Assembly (NCBI RefSeq): GCF_023721835.1
Contig: NZ_JAMKFE010000008.1
Coordinates: 62,001-126,000, forward strand
Reading direction: 5' to 3'
DNA: 64,000 nt
Origin: Caldimonas mangrovi
GTDB taxonomy: Bacteria; Pseudomonadota; Gammaproteobacteria; Burkholderiales; Burkholderiaceae_C
In this document: in pieces, positions 1 to 8,969 of the stretch
Layout of the letters: each line of letters opens with the position of its first letter
Numbering within the stretch: position 1 is the first letter of the stretch
Translations under genes and position numbers: made by a program
Notes under the pieces: generated by a model
Seen by the model: the letters and a program-made list of their open reading frames with translations, nothing else
What the model was told of the DNA's origin: nothing
Database searches by the model: none

Positions 1-975
1 CACCACGTCGCCGGGCCGCACGCCGGCCTGCTGAGCCGGGCCGCCTTGCAGCACGCCGGTGATCAGCACGCCGTCCTCGACTGGCAGGTTGAACGTCTGT
101 GCCATCTCCGGCGTCAGATCCTGGGGCTCGACACCAATCCAGCCGCGCGTCACCTGGCCGTCGCGGATCAGGCTTTCCATCACCTGGCGGGCCGTCGAGG
201 CGGGAATCGCGAAGCCGATGCCCATGTTGCCGCCCGAGCGCGAGTAGATCGCGGTGTTGATGCCCATCAGGTTGCCGCCCGCGTCGATCAACGCGCCGCC
301 GGAATTGCCGGGGTTGATCGCTGCATCGGTCTGGATGAAGTTCTCGAAGGTGTTGATGCCGAGCTGGTTGCGCCCGAGCGCGCTGATGATGCCGGACGTC
401 ACCGTCTGGCCCACGCCGAAGGGGTTGCCGATGGCGAGCACCACGTCGCCCACCTCGAGCGCATCGGAGTCGCCGAACGTGACGGCGGGCAGCTTGTCCA
501 GTTCGATCTTCAGCACCGCGAGGTCGGTCTCGGGGTCGCTGCCGACCACCTTCGCACTGGTCTTGCGGCCGTCGCTCAGCATCACTTCGATGTCGTCGGC
601 GCCTTCGATCACGTGGTTGTTGGTCAGCAGGTAGCCTTCGGATGAGACGATCACGCCTGAACCGAGCCCCACCTGGGGCTGCGCGCCCTGCTCGCCGAAG
701 AAGAACCTGAACCACGGGTCTTCCATCTGCGGGTTGCGGGTAGGCGCCTTGCTGGTGGCAATGTTGACCACCGCCGGCGAGGCGCGCTTGGCGGCGGCCG
801 AATAGCTGCTCGGCGCAGCGGCCGGCGTCACCGCGGGGGCTTCGGTGACCGAAATGGTGGGCACCACCCCGGACGGGTTGCGTTGCAACCATTCGGGCTT
901 GAGCGTGGCGACGACGAACAGCGCCGCCACGGCGACCGTGACGGCTTGGGAGAAAATCAGCCAGGTTTTGCGCAT
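1..975 (-). CDS. HtrA/DegS-type trypsin-like serine protease, C-terminus cut by window edge
   Basis: Envelope protease of the HtrA (Do) family, which degrades or regulates misfolded periplasmic proteins. The protein opens with a hydrophobic stretch at about residues 5-24 and no clear cleavage site, which suggests a membrane anchor as in DegS. The protease domain follows with the full triad: His121 in NNHVI, Asp151 in DLAVLK and Ser225 in GNSGGAL. A PDZ domain begins near residue 280 with GWIGVEP and runs off the window, so the number of PDZ domains is unknown. The ATG at 973-975 is only 12 bp from the divergent Nif3-family start. Family assignment is firm; DegS versus DegQ/MucD is not decided. 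Confidence 0.93.
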   Translation of the reverse strand, partial: MRKTWLIFSQAVTVAVAALFVVATLKPEWLQRNPSGVVPTISVTEAPAVTPAAAPSSYSAAAKRASPAVVNIATSKAPTRNPQMEDPWFRFFFGEQGAQPQVGLGSGVIVSSEGYLLTNNHVIEGADDIEVMLSDGRKTSAKVVGSDPETDLAVLKIELDKLPAVTFGDSDALEVGDVVLAIGNPFGVGQTVTSGIISALGRNQLGINTFENFIQTDAAINPGNSGGALIDAGGNLMGINTAIYSRSGGNMGIGFAIPASTARQVMESLIRDGQVTRGWIGVEPQDLTPEMAQTFNLPVEDGVLITGVLQGGPAQQAGVRPGDVV

Positions 976-987
976 AGGACGTGACAG

Positions 988-1737
988 ATGATCCACCGCG
1001 ATGAAATGGATACCTACCTGAAAGGCCTGCTGGCGGTGGACCGATTCAGGGATTATGGGCCGAACGGCTTGCAAGTCGAAGGCAAGCCGGAGGTCCGCAC
1101 GCTGGTCAGCGGCGTGACCGCCAGTCTGGCGCTGATCGAAGCGGCGATCGACGCGGGTGCCGACGCGATCCTCGTGCATCACGGCCTGTTCTGGCGCGGT
1201 CAGGACGGCCGTGTCGTGGGCTGGATGAAAAAGCGTCTGCACCGGCTGCTGGCCGCTGACGTGAACCTGTACGCCTATCACCTGCCGCTCGACGCCCACG
1301 CCGAACTTGGCAACAACGCGCAACTGGGGCACCGGCTCGGGCTGAACATCGAGTCCCGGTTCGGCGAGCAGGACCTCGGTTGCCTCGGCACACCGGCGCA
1401 GCCGCTGACCCTGGCAGCGCTGTCCACGCTGTTGCAGGCCCGCTTGAGCCGCTCACCTGTCGTCGTCGAGGGCGACGGCCGGCCGATTCGCCGGGTGGCC
1501 TGGTGCACCGGCGGTGCGCAGGGGTACTTCGAAGCGGCGATCGCCGCCGGCGCCGACGCCTTCGTGACCGGGGAGATCTCGGAGCCGCAAGCGCACTACG
1601 CGCGCGAAACGGGGGTCGCGTACCTCGCGTGCGGGCATCACGCCACCGAGCGCTTCGGCGCCCCTGCGGTCGCCGCGCACGTGGCCTCGCACTTCGGCAT
1701 CGAGCATCGATTCATCGACGTGGACAACCCCGCATGA
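988..1737 (+). CDS. Nif3-like dinuclear metal-centre protein (GTP cyclohydrolase I type 2 homologue)
   Basis: Member of the Nif3/YbgI family, hexameric proteins with a two-metal site; members have been linked loosely to GTP cyclohydrolase-like chemistry, but the physiological reaction is not settled. The 249-residue length is normal for the short bacterial form. Metal-ligand signatures are visible: LVHHG with His64-His65 in the N-terminal half, and TGE...CGHHATERFG in the C-terminal half. The ATG at 988 is used; the ATG six codons later would also be possible. The last codons overlap the start of pdxA (ATGA), so translation is probably coupled. The neighbouring protease is divergent. Confidence 0.92.
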   Translation: MIHRDEMDTYLKGLLAVDRFRDYGPNGLQVEGKPEVRTLVSGVTASLALIEAAIDAGADAILVHHGLFWRGQDGRVVGWMKKRLHRLLAADVNLYAYHLPLDAHAELGNNAQLGHRLGLNIESRFGEQDLGCLGTPAQPLTLAALSTLLQARLSRSPVVVEGDGRPIRRVAWCTGGAQGYFEAAIAAGADAFVTGEISEPQAHYARETGVAYLACGHHATERFGAPAVAAHVASHFGIEHRFIDVDNPA

Positions 1738-2747
1738 GCGCCCCTCTCAGGCGGCCTCTGGCCCTGACCATGGGGGACCCGGCCGGCATCGGGCCCGAGA
1801 TCGTGGCCCAGGCCTATCGCCTGGGCGTGGCACGCAACACCGTGGTGCTCGGCGACGTGGCCGTGCTGCGGCGTGCCGCGCAGTGCACCGGCGGCATGCT
1901 GCCGGTGGCCGTGCTCGAGCGAGCCGAGGATGTGGCGCATGTCCCGCCTGCCTGCATTCCCGTTGTGCCGGTGGTGGATCTGCCCGAACTGCCGGCGTTC
2001 GGGGTTGTCGATGCGCGCGCCGGCGCCGCGGCCCATGCCTGCATCCGGCGCGCCGCCGAGATGGCCGTGGCCGGCGAGGTCAGCGGTGTCGTGACCGCGC
2101 CGATCCACAAGGAGGCCCTGGCTGCGTCCGGCGTGCACTTTCCCGGACACACCGAAATGCTGCAGGCCTATGCCGGAGCACCCGATGTCCGCATGATGCT
2201 GGCGAACGACGAACTCAAGACGGTGCTGGTCACCATCCACATGTCGTTGCGCCAAGCCATCGAAGGGGTCAGCTTCGACAGCGTGCTGCAGACCCTGCGC
2301 ATCGCCCACCGCAGCGCGGCCCTGTGGGGGCAGCCGCAGCCGCGCATCGCCGTGGCAGGGCTCAACCCGCACGCAGGTGAGGGGGGGCTGTTCGGCGATG
2401 AGGAGCAGCGCGTCATCCGGCCGGCCGTCGAAGCCGCGCAGGCAGAAGGGATCGACGCTCGAGGGCCGTATGCGCCCGACACCGTGTTCATGCGGGCGCG
2501 CAACACGCTGGAACACCCGGGCGAGTTCGACCTCGTGGTCGCGATGTATCACGACCAGGGGCTGATACCGGTGAAGTACCTCGGGGTGGAGCGCGGCGTG
2601 AACGTCACGCTGGGGTTGCCGTTCGTGCGGACGAGTCCGGATCATGGAACGGCGTTCGATCTCGCCGGGACCGGGCGGGCCGATCCGGCGAGCCTGATGG
2701 CGGCCATCGAGATGGCCAGGCGCTTGGGGATGGGGGCGGGGCGGTAG
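1734..2747 (+). CDS. pdxA: 4-hydroxythreonine-4-phosphate dehydrogenase PdxA
   Basis: Catalyses the NAD-dependent oxidation of 4-phosphohydroxy-L-threonine in DXP-dependent pyridoxal 5'-phosphate synthesis. The start chosen is the ATG at 1734, overlapping the Nif3 stop by four bases, giving 337 residues, a normal PdxA length. Visible motifs are LTMGDPAGIGPE at 11-22, the HT pair 139-140 that contacts substrate phosphate, and the three metal-binding histidines in TIHM (His169), NPHAGEGG (His213) and MYHDQG (His273). In many gammaproteobacteria pdxA sits between surA and ksgA; here it is paired with a Nif3 gene, and neither surA nor ksgA is in the window. Confidence 0.95.
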   Translation: MSAPLRRPLALTMGDPAGIGPEIVAQAYRLGVARNTVVLGDVAVLRRAAQCTGGMLPVAVLERAEDVAHVPPACIPVVPVVDLPELPAFGVVDARAGAAAHACIRRAAEMAVAGEVSGVVTAPIHKEALAASGVHFPGHTEMLQAYAGAPDVRMMLANDELKTVLVTIHMSLRQAIEGVSFDSVLQTLRIAHRSAALWGQPQPRIAVAGLNPHAGEGGLFGDEEQRVIRPAVEAAQAEGIDARGPYAPDTVFMRARNTLEHPGEFDLVVAMYHDQGLIPVKYLGVERGVNVTLGLPFVRTSPDHGTAFDLAGTGRADPASLMAAIEMARRLGMGAGR

Positions 2748-2764
2748 CGGGCGCCGGCGCCGAA

Positions 2765-5236
2765 TCAGCTCTTGCTGCTCAGTGCCGCCAGCTGCTTCCT
2801 TGCCCGCGCCACCGCCCGCTCGATCAGATACGCCTGCTCGAAGGCCCGGAACCGCCCGGTTTCGCACAGCTTGGTCAGCATGCGCCCGGTCATCGAGATG
2901 ATCTTCTGGTGCTTCTTGCCGTGGTTGAAGATGAAGAAGGTGCGCCCCGGGCTGACCCAGTTGAGCCGAACCTTGCGCCAGCCTTCTTCGGTGTGCATCT
3001 GGTAGGCCACGCCTGCCTGCACGTACTGCGCGAGCTGCACGCCTCTGGTCGGCGTTTCGGGGGCCATCTCCGGCCCCAGTCCCTCGAGGTTGATATCGAG
3101 TTCGCCGGACGACGAGTCCAGGCTTTCGAGGTCGATGTCGACGTTGCCGTCCCAGTCGATCGCCGCCTCCTCGACCAGGCCCACCTGCGCGGCCTCTTCC
3201 AGCGAGAAGCTCGTGATCTGCTCCGAGGTCGGTGCAGCAGCCTGGGAGAGGGGCACCTCTTCGGCCGTCGGAATGGCCATGTGGTCCAGCGCCTGCAACT
3301 GGGTGTCGAGCTGGCGGTACTGGAAATCCGTCAGCGGCTGCCCCTTCAAGGACTGGGCGTGGCACGGCAGCAGCTCGCCGAAGAACGCCTTCTTTCGGTC
3401 CTCCGGCCAGCGGATCAGCGCCAGGCCTTCGTTGAGCCCCTTCATCAGCTGTGGCAGCGCCAGGATGAACTGCTTGCGCTCGGCGGGCGTTCCCTTGGGC
3501 AGGACGCTGAGGATCAACTGGCGCGGCATGCCGCGCAGACGCTTGGCGACGTCCGAGTCGGGACCGTGCCGCAGGGCCGCTTCGACCTGCACGAGCGTCC
3601 AGGTGTCGTGCAAGAAGCCGCGGATGAAGTCCTGCACGGCGACCGGCCGCAGCATCGACTGCATCTGCTCGGCAAAGCGGGCATGGATGCGCAGCTTGGC
3701 CTCCTTCTGGGCCAGCAGTTCGACGGCTTCCACGTGGGCCTGCGCCTCGTCGCGCGACTGCTCGTGCACGAAGGCTTCCAGGGCACGCAGTTTGGTGTCG
3801 TACTGGTCCATCTGGTCGAAATCGCCATCGACCACCTGCTGGACCAGTTCGCGCACCAGTTCCAGGAAACGCCTGCCAGCGCCTTCGTCGAAGTCCTCGA
3901 ACGCACAGGCGATCGAAGCCATCCGGTTGACGAAGCGGCGCACCGGGTGGCTGCGCGACGAGAAGAACTGCATGTCCTTCAGCGCAGCGCGCAGCACCGG
4001 CAGCTGCAGCCGGGCGATCTGCCGTGCCATCTGCGGCGGCACCTTGGTGTCCGACAGGATCTGGTCGAACAGCGAGGCCACGATGTCGATCACCATGTGA
4101 TCGAGTGCGCCGGTGGACGCACGCATCAGCTCTTCGCGATGCGTGCGGATCAGGTTGACGGCCATCAGGCCGCTCAACCCGTTGTTCAGTGCGCCGCTCA
4201 GCGTCCCGGGCCCCGAGGCGGGCCCTGCCCCGGCCGGCGAGACCGTGCCGCCGGCGGCCCAGCCGCTGACGGCGTCGAGCGCGCCCGGGGTGCTGGCGGC
4301 GAAAGCCAGGCGCCGGATCACATCCAGCATGTGGGCATCGCTGGCAGCACGACCCGCGCCGAGGCTGCCCGGGCCGCTGTGCAGCGTGCCACCACCCGAG
4401 GAGGTCGGGCCGAAGCCTCCTGCCAGGGCCCCTGCTCCTGTGGCGCCAAAGTTCGCGGGCACCGCCATACCGAACATCGAGCCCAGCGCCTGCGCGGCCT
4501 GCTGCCAGTCGTGCTTGAGTCCTGGGGGCGCGGGCGGCATCGGCGCCGCACCCCCGGCATGGGCGGCGGTGGGGTCGTAGCCTGCCGCCACGCCGGGCAC
4601 CCCGGCCTTGACGGCCAACCCCACCGGGTGGATGCCTCGCGCGCCGAAGTCGCTGACGATCGCGCCGTAGCATGGCCGCATCGCTTTCGCGAGCGCGCGA
4701 CCCAATTCGGCAGCCAGTGTCTTGCGGACGCCCGGGTCAGGTGTCACGGCCTCGATCGAACGGAACAGCGCCTGGCCGAGGATTTCGGGTCGAATCGGGT
4801 TGCGCTCCGGGTCGGCGCGCCCGATACCGAGCAGCGAGCCGATATAGGCGTCCAGCTCACGCAGTTCCCACTCGCACTCGTGTTCGATCTCGAGGCTCAG
4901 GCGATGAGCCGTCACCTGTTCCTCGACCTCGGAGTCGCCGACCAGGCTCAAGGATGCCCAGTCGGTGGCAGCGAGCGAGCGGGCGACGCGCGGGTTCAGC
5001 TCCTTGGCGACCTTCTCGTTCAACACCGTCGTGAAACTCATGTTGAACGCCGACAACTTGCGTTGCAAATCGAACTGCGCCGACATGAAGGATTGCCGCT
5101 GCGCATTGCTGGCGGCCGACAGCGCCAGCATGCCCAGCGCGTCGACCATCCGACTGGAGGCGGTCGACACGGTGGACAGGATTATCTGCACCGCCGCTTG
5201 CATCGCGGCGTGGAGTCGCGGGTCGGGAAGGCTCAT
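2765..5236 (-). CDS. DUF1631 family protein of unknown function
   Basis: A large, largely helical 823-residue protein that I recognise as the DUF1631 family, common in beta- and gammaproteobacteria and without an established function. The start is the ATG at 5234-5236, preceded by a GAG-rich Shine-Dalgarno; an upstream in-frame start at 5290 is less likely. The N-terminal 200 residues look soluble and alpha-helical, followed by a Gly/Ala/Pro-rich linker at roughly residues 200-330, a long helical middle, an acidic stretch near residue 690, and a C-terminal domain of about 90 residues (YQMHTEEGWRKVRLNWVSP, then FFIFNHGKKHQKI) that reads like a small PilZ-like beta barrel. No signal peptide or membrane segment. 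It stands alone on its strand, convergent with pdxA. Confidence 0.8.
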   Translation of the reverse strand: MSLPDPRLHAAMQAAVQIILSTVSTASSRMVDALGMLALSAASNAQRQSFMSAQFDLQRKLSAFNMSFTTVLNEKVAKELNPRVARSLAATDWASLSLVGDSEVEEQVTAHRLSLEIEHECEWELRELDAYIGSLLGIGRADPERNPIRPEILGQALFRSIEAVTPDPGVRKTLAAELGRALAKAMRPCYGAIVSDFGARGIHPVGLAVKAGVPGVAAGYDPTAAHAGGAAPMPPAPPGLKHDWQQAAQALGSMFGMAVPANFGATGAGALAGGFGPTSSGGGTLHSGPGSLGAGRAASDAHMLDVIRRLAFAASTPGALDAVSGWAAGGTVSPAGAGPASGPGTLSGALNNGLSGLMAVNLIRTHREELMRASTGALDHMVIDIVASLFDQILSDTKVPPQMARQIARLQLPVLRAALKDMQFFSSRSHPVRRFVNRMASIACAFEDFDEGAGRRFLELVRELVQQVVDGDFDQMDQYDTKLRALEAFVHEQSRDEAQAHVEAVELLAQKEAKLRIHARFAEQMQSMLRPVAVQDFIRGFLHDTWTLVQVEAALRHGPDSDVAKRLRGMPRQLILSVLPKGTPAERKQFILALPQLMKGLNEGLALIRWPEDRKKAFFGELLPCHAQSLKGQPLTDFQYRQLDTQLQALDHMAIPTAEEVPLSQAAAPTSEQITSFSLEEAAQVGLVEEAAIDWDGNVDIDLESLDSSSGELDINLEGLGPEMAPETPTRGVQLAQYVQAGVAYQMHTEEGWRKVRLNWVSPGRTFFIFNHGKKHQKIISMTGRMLTKLCETGRFRAFEQAYLIERAVARARKQLAALSSKS

Positions 5237-5400
5237 CTCACCTGGCTTCGCAAGGCAAGCAGTATGGCGCGAAAAGTGCACGCGACCCATCCGGACAAAT
5301 GCCCGCGAGTGCGCAGTTCGCCACCGAAAGTCGGTCCCGAAGCGTGGCTGCGCGCGGCTCGAGGCCCCTCAGCAGGACACCCGAGTCGGGTTGCTTTTTG

Positions 5401-5811
5401 TTACTTGCGCAGCGTATCCCGGATCTCGCGCAGCAGCATCACTTCCTCGGGAGGCGCGGCAGGCGCGGGCGGCGGGGCTTCCCGCTTGAGTCGGTTGATC
5501 TGTTTCACCATCACGAAAATGATGAAAGCGAGGATCAGGAAGTTGATCGCGACGGTAATGAAGTTGCCGTACGCGAAGACGGCGCCCGCTTTTTTCGCTT
5601 CGGCCAACGTCTCGGCCGTCTGGCCCGCCAGCGGAACAAAGTAGTTCGAGAAGTCCAGCCCGCCGAAAATGCGGCTGACGAGCGGCATGATGATGTCGTC
5701 GACCATCGAGCTGACGATCTTGCCGAAGGCGCCACCGATGATGACGCCGACGGCCAGATCGATCACGTTGCCCTTGGCGGCGAACTCCTTGAACTCTGTC
5801 ATGAATCCCAT
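5401..5811 (-). CDS. mscL: Large-conductance mechanosensitive channel MscL
   Basis: Homopentameric inner-membrane channel that opens under membrane tension to release solutes during osmotic downshock. The 136-residue product matches the family length. It starts [10 protein letters not shown], followed by the pore-lining TM1 ([18 protein letters not shown]), a periplasmic loop with [11 protein letters not shown]2 ([20 protein letters not shown]) and a charged C-terminal helix ending [11 protein letters not shown]. The ATG at 5809-5811 is preferred because an AGGAG Shine-Dalgarno lies just upstream; a start 11 codons earlier lacks one. It is divergent from petA, as in other Burkholderiales. Confidence 0.97.
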   Translation of the reverse strand: MGFMTEFKEFAAKGNVIDLAVGVIIGGAFGKIVSSMVDDIIMPLVSRIFGGLDFSNYFVPLAGQTAETLAEAKKAGAVFAYGNFITVAINFLILAFIIFVMVKQINRLKREAPPPAPAAPPEEVMLLREIRDTLRK

Positions 5812-5968
5812 CGGATGCTCCTGCGATTGGCGGGCCGGCGGCAACGGCGCCCCGGCCCGCTGCGAGTATTGCCGAGCCGGGCGTCGCTGCTCAAGCGGGA
5901 GACGGCCCGCGTGTGCGCCCGTGCGCGCGTGATGGGGGCGGCACTGGTTTCGGGCAAGGCCGGTGGGC

Positions 5969-5974
5969 TAGAAT
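5969..5974 (+). promoter_or_regulatory. Candidate -10 element for petABC
   Basis: TAGAAT lies 44 bases before the petA start codon, in the mscL-petA divergent gap. The matching -35 region is poor (TGGTTT at 5945-5950, 18-bp spacer), so only the -10 is offered as a candidate. Confidence 0.35.
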
Positions 5975-6017
5975 CACGGGTTGCCCCTAATCATAGAAGA
6001 GCTTTCTGAGGATCCCC

Positions 6018-6614
6018 ATGAGTGACCAGCAAGTGGACAAAGGCCGCCGCACGTGGGTAGCCATTGCCTGTGGCGCGGGCGCCGTCGGCGGCGTGGCCAC
6101 CGCAGTTCCCTTCGTCAGCAGCTTCCAGCCCTCCGAGAAGGCGCGCGCCGCTGGCGCCCCGGTTGAAGTCGACATCGGCGGTCTGCAGCCCGGCCAGATG
6201 ATGACGGTCGAGTGGCGCGGCAAGCCGGTGTGGATCATCAAGCGCACTCCCGAGCAACTCGAGGACCTCAAGAAGCACGACGCACAGCTGGCCGACCCGA
6301 ACTCCGAGCGCAACCAGTATCCGACCCCCGACTACGCGAAGAACGAGTACCGCTCGATCAAGCCCGAGGTCTTCGTCGGTGTCGGCATCTGCTCCCACCT
6401 GGGCTGCTCGCCGGTCAGCAAGTTCACCCCGGGCCCGCAGCCCTCGCTGCCGAGCGACTGGCCCGGTGGTTTCCTGTGCCCCTGCCATGGCTCGACCTTC
6501 GACCTGGCCGGGCGCGTGTTCAAGAACAAGCCCGCGCCGGACAACCTGGAAGTGCCGCCGCACATGTACCTCTCCGACAACACGCTGTTGATCGGCGAGG
6601 ACAAGAAGGCCTGA
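6018..6614 (+). CDS. petA: Ubiquinol-cytochrome c reductase Rieske iron-sulfur subunit
   Basis: Carries the 2Fe-2S cluster that takes the first electron from ubiquinol in the cytochrome bc1 complex and hands it to cytochrome c1. A short N-terminus with a twin-arginine-like GRRTW is followed by one membrane anchor. Cluster ligands are Cys125/His127 in CSHLGC and Cys154/His157 in CPCHGS, with Cys130 and Cys156 forming the usual disulfide. Length 198 is typical. A GAGG Shine-Dalgarno precedes the ATG. First gene of petABC; petB begins 27 bp downstream. Confidence 0.98.
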   Translation: MSDQQVDKGRRTWVAIACGAGAVGGVATAVPFVSSFQPSEKARAAGAPVEVDIGGLQPGQMMTVEWRGKPVWIIKRTPEQLEDLKKHDAQLADPNSERNQYPTPDYAKNEYRSIKPEVFVGVGICSHLGCSPVSKFTPGPQPSLPSDWPGGFLCPCHGSTFDLAGRVFKNKPAPDNLEVPPHMYLSDNTLLIGEDKKA

Positions 6615-6641
6615 CGGCTCCCAGTTTCGAGGTGACTTTCC

Positions 6642-8042
6642 ATGGCTGAATTCAAAGAAGCTCCGGCAGACGCAGGCGCCGCCCAAAAGCTGCTCAACTG
6701 GGTCGACAACCGCTTCCCGTTGAGCAAGCTCTACAACGAGCACGTGGGCCAGTACTACGCGCCCAAGAATTTCAATTTCTGGTACATCTTCGGCTCGCTC
6801 GCCCTGGTGGTGCTGGTGATCCAGATCGTCACCGGCATCTTCCTCGTGATGCACTACAAGCCCGATGCCAACCTCGCGTTCGCTTCGGTCGAATACATCA
6901 TGCGCGACGTGCCGTGGGGATGGCTGATCCGCTACATGCACTCCACGGGGGCCTCGGCCTTCTTCATCGTCGTCTACCTGCACATGTTCCGCGGCCTGCT
7001 GTACGGCTCGTACCGCAAGCCGCGCGAGCTGGTGTGGATCTTCGGGTGCGCGATCTTCCTGTGCCTGATGGCCGAGGCCTTCTTCGGCTATCTGCTGCCG
7101 TGGGGCCAGATGTCCTACTGGGGCGCACAGGTGATCGTCAACCTGTTCGCGGCCGTGCCCTTCATCGGTCCGGACCTGGCGCTGCTGATCCGCGGTGACT
7201 ACGTCGTCTCGGACGCCACGCTGAACCGCTTCTTCAGCTTCCACGTGATCGCGATTCCGCTGGTGCTGCTGGGCCTGGTCGTCGCGCACATCATCGCGCT
7301 CCACGAAGTCGGCTCGAACAACCCGGACGGCGTCGAGATCAAGGCCACTCCGGGGCCGAAGGGCTACCCGCTCGACGGCATTCCGTTCCACCCGTACTAC
7401 ACGGTGCACGACATCTTCGGTTTGTCGATCTTCCTGATGGTCTTCACCGCCATCGTGTTCTTCGCGCCCGAGTTCGGCGGCTACTTCCTGGAGTACAACA
7501 ACTTCATCCCGGCCGACCCGCTGAAGACGCCGCCGCACATCGCACCGGTGTGGTATTTCACGCCGTACTACTCGATGTTGCGCGCCACCACCGACCAGAT
7601 GGTCAACGTGCTGGTGGTCGTGATCGGGCTCGGCGCGGTGCTGAGCGTGCTCAAGGGCGGCTTCGGCGCCAAGGGCAAGCTGGCGGTCGTCGTCGGTGCG
7701 TTGATCGCAGCCGCATTGCTCAAGACCTTCGACGCGAAGTTCTGGGGCGTGGTCGTGATGGGCGGCGCCGTGGTCATTCTGTTCTTCCTGCCGTGGCTCG
7801 ACCGCAGCCCGGCCAAGTCGATCCGTTACCGCCCGAGCTGGCACATGTATCTGTACGGCGTGTTCGTGGTCTTCTTCTTCGTGCTCGGTTACCTCGGGAT
7901 TCAGGCGCCGTCGCCGATCGGCGAACTGGTCTCGCAAGTGGGCACGTTGTTCTACTTCGGTTTCTTCCTGCTGATGCCGTGGTGGAGCCGCCTGGGCACC
8001 TTCAAACCGGTGCCCCAGCGCGTGGTCTTCACCGCCCATTGA
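6642..8042 (+). CDS. petB: Cytochrome b subunit of the bc1 complex
   Basis: Membrane subunit holding both b hemes and the quinol-oxidising and quinone-reducing sites. It is a full-length fused cytochrome b of 466 residues with eight or more membrane helices. Heme ligands are His100 and His114 in helix B and His201 and His216 in helix D; the helix D pair is 15 residues apart. The Qo-site motif reads PVWY (residues 302-305) rather than the mitochondrial PEWY. An extra C-terminal pair of hydrophobic segments follows residue 330. A GAGGTGA ribosome-binding site precedes the ATG. Sits between petA and petC in one operon. Confidence 0.98.
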   Translation: MAEFKEAPADAGAAQKLLNWVDNRFPLSKLYNEHVGQYYAPKNFNFWYIFGSLALVVLVIQIVTGIFLVMHYKPDANLAFASVEYIMRDVPWGWLIRYMHSTGASAFFIVVYLHMFRGLLYGSYRKPRELVWIFGCAIFLCLMAEAFFGYLLPWGQMSYWGAQVIVNLFAAVPFIGPDLALLIRGDYVVSDATLNRFFSFHVIAIPLVLLGLVVAHIIALHEVGSNNPDGVEIKATPGPKGYPLDGIPFHPYYTVHDIFGLSIFLMVFTAIVFFAPEFGGYFLEYNNFIPADPLKTPPHIAPVWYFTPYYSMLRATTDQMVNVLVVVIGLGAVLSVLKGGFGAKGKLAVVVGALIAAALLKTFDAKFWGVVVMGGAVVILFFLPWLDRSPAKSIRYRPSWHMYLYGVFVVFFFVLGYLGIQAPSPIGELVSQVGTLFYFGFFLLMPWWSRLGTFKPVPQRVVFTAH

Positions 8043-8062
8043 GCCCGCCGGAGACAACCACG

Positions 8063-8839
8063 ATGAAAAAACTGATCCTCTCCCTGGTGGCCTCGCTCGG
8101 CCTGATGTTCGGTGCCACCGCAGCCCGCGCGGCCGAAGGCGGCATCGTCCTGGACAAGTTTCCGACCGAGCGCGTGACCGATCTCGCCGCGTTGCAAAAC
8201 GGCGCGAAGCTGTTCGTCAACTACTGCCTGAACTGCCACTCGGCGGCTTTCATGCGCTACAACCGCCTGCGCGACATCGGGCTGACCGAGCAGCAGATCA
8301 AGGACAACTTGGCGTTTGCGACCGACAAGATCGGCGACACGATGCAGGCGGCGATCGACCCGAAGCAGGCGAAGGAGTGGTTTGGCGCCACACCGCCCGA
8401 CCTGACCGTGATTGCCCGCTCGCGTGCCTCGGCCAGTGGCAGCGGCGCCGACTACCTCTACACCTATCTGCGCACCTACTACCGCGACGACACCAAGGCG
8501 ACCGGCTGGAACAACCTGGCGTTCCCCAACGTCGGCATGCCGCACGCGCTGTGGGAGCTGCAGGGCCAGCGTGTCGCGAAGTTCGAGGAGCACAAGGACC
8601 CGCACGACCCGAGCAAGGTGACCCATGTGTTTGCCGGCTATGAGCAACTGACCCCGGGCACCATGACGCCGCAGCAGTACGACAATGCGGTGGCCGACCT
8701 GGTGGCCTTCCTGCAGTGGATGGGCGAGCCGGTGCAGAAGGAACGGGTGCGCCTGGGCGTGTGGGTGCTGCTGTTCCTCGGCCTGTTCGCGGTGATCGCC
8801 TGGCGCCTCAATGCGGCGTACTGGAAAGACGTGAAGTGA
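8063..8839 (+). CDS. petC: Cytochrome c1 subunit of the bc1 complex
   Basis: Membrane-anchored c-type cytochrome that passes electrons from the Rieske protein to soluble cytochrome c. The 258-residue precursor has a signal peptide ending at ATAARA-AEGG, the heme-binding CLNCH at residues 55-59, and a likely axial Met159 in FPNVGMPHALW. A single C-terminal transmembrane helix (WVLLFLGLFAVIAWRLN) anchors it. The start is the ATG at 8063, 20 bases after petB, giving MKKLILSLVA. A hairpin terminator follows at 8883. Confidence 0.98.
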   Translation: MKKLILSLVASLGLMFGATAARAAEGGIVLDKFPTERVTDLAALQNGAKLFVNYCLNCHSAAFMRYNRLRDIGLTEQQIKDNLAFATDKIGDTMQAAIDPKQAKEWFGATPPDLTVIARSRASASGSGADYLYTYLRTYYRDDTKATGWNNLAFPNVGMPHALWELQGQRVAKFEEHKDPHDPSKVTHVFAGYEQLTPGTMTPQQYDNAVADLVAFLQWMGEPVQKERVRLGVWVLLFLGLFAVIAWRLNAAYWKDVK

Positions 8840-8882
8840 CCCGGCGCAGCGCTGCCGGCCCGAAAGGCAGCGCTGCATTGCT

Positions 8883-8924
8883 CGGAGTGGGTGGCTTAGG
8901 CGGCGCCCACTCCGTTTGTGTTTA
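8883..8924 (+). terminator. Rho-independent-type terminator after petABC
   Basis: A perfect 9-bp stem (CGGAGTGGG at 8883-8891, CCCACTCCG at 8906-8914) is followed by the T-rich run TTTGTGTTTA. It ends the petABC transcript before sspA. Confidence 0.65.
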
Positions 8925-8969
8925 TCAGGGCGCGCAGCCCTCAACCTCCAGATCAAGGAGCACGCCATC

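Noticed and set aside
1638-4673. A 1011-codon open frame on the minus strand covering pdxA and part of the DUF1631 gene
   Set aside because: It lies antisense to pdxA and in another frame of the DUF1631 gene, and its product is Arg/Gly/Ala-rich with no recognisable domain, as expected of shadow frames in GC-rich DNA.
5360-5400. Short dyad ACCCGAGTCGGGT plus T-run on the plus strand after the DUF1631 region, considered as a terminator
   Set aside because: There is no plus-strand gene for it to end, and on the minus strand no T-run follows the stem.
2909-5644. A 911-codon open frame on the plus strand opposite the DUF1631 and mscL genes
   Set aside because: Low-complexity product, no ribosome-binding site, fully explained as the antisense shadow of two real genes.
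6642-8042. PVWY instead of PEWY in cytochrome b as an unusual active site
   Set aside because: As far as I recall, this variant is normal for beta- and gammaproteobacterial cytochrome b, so it is not a novelty.
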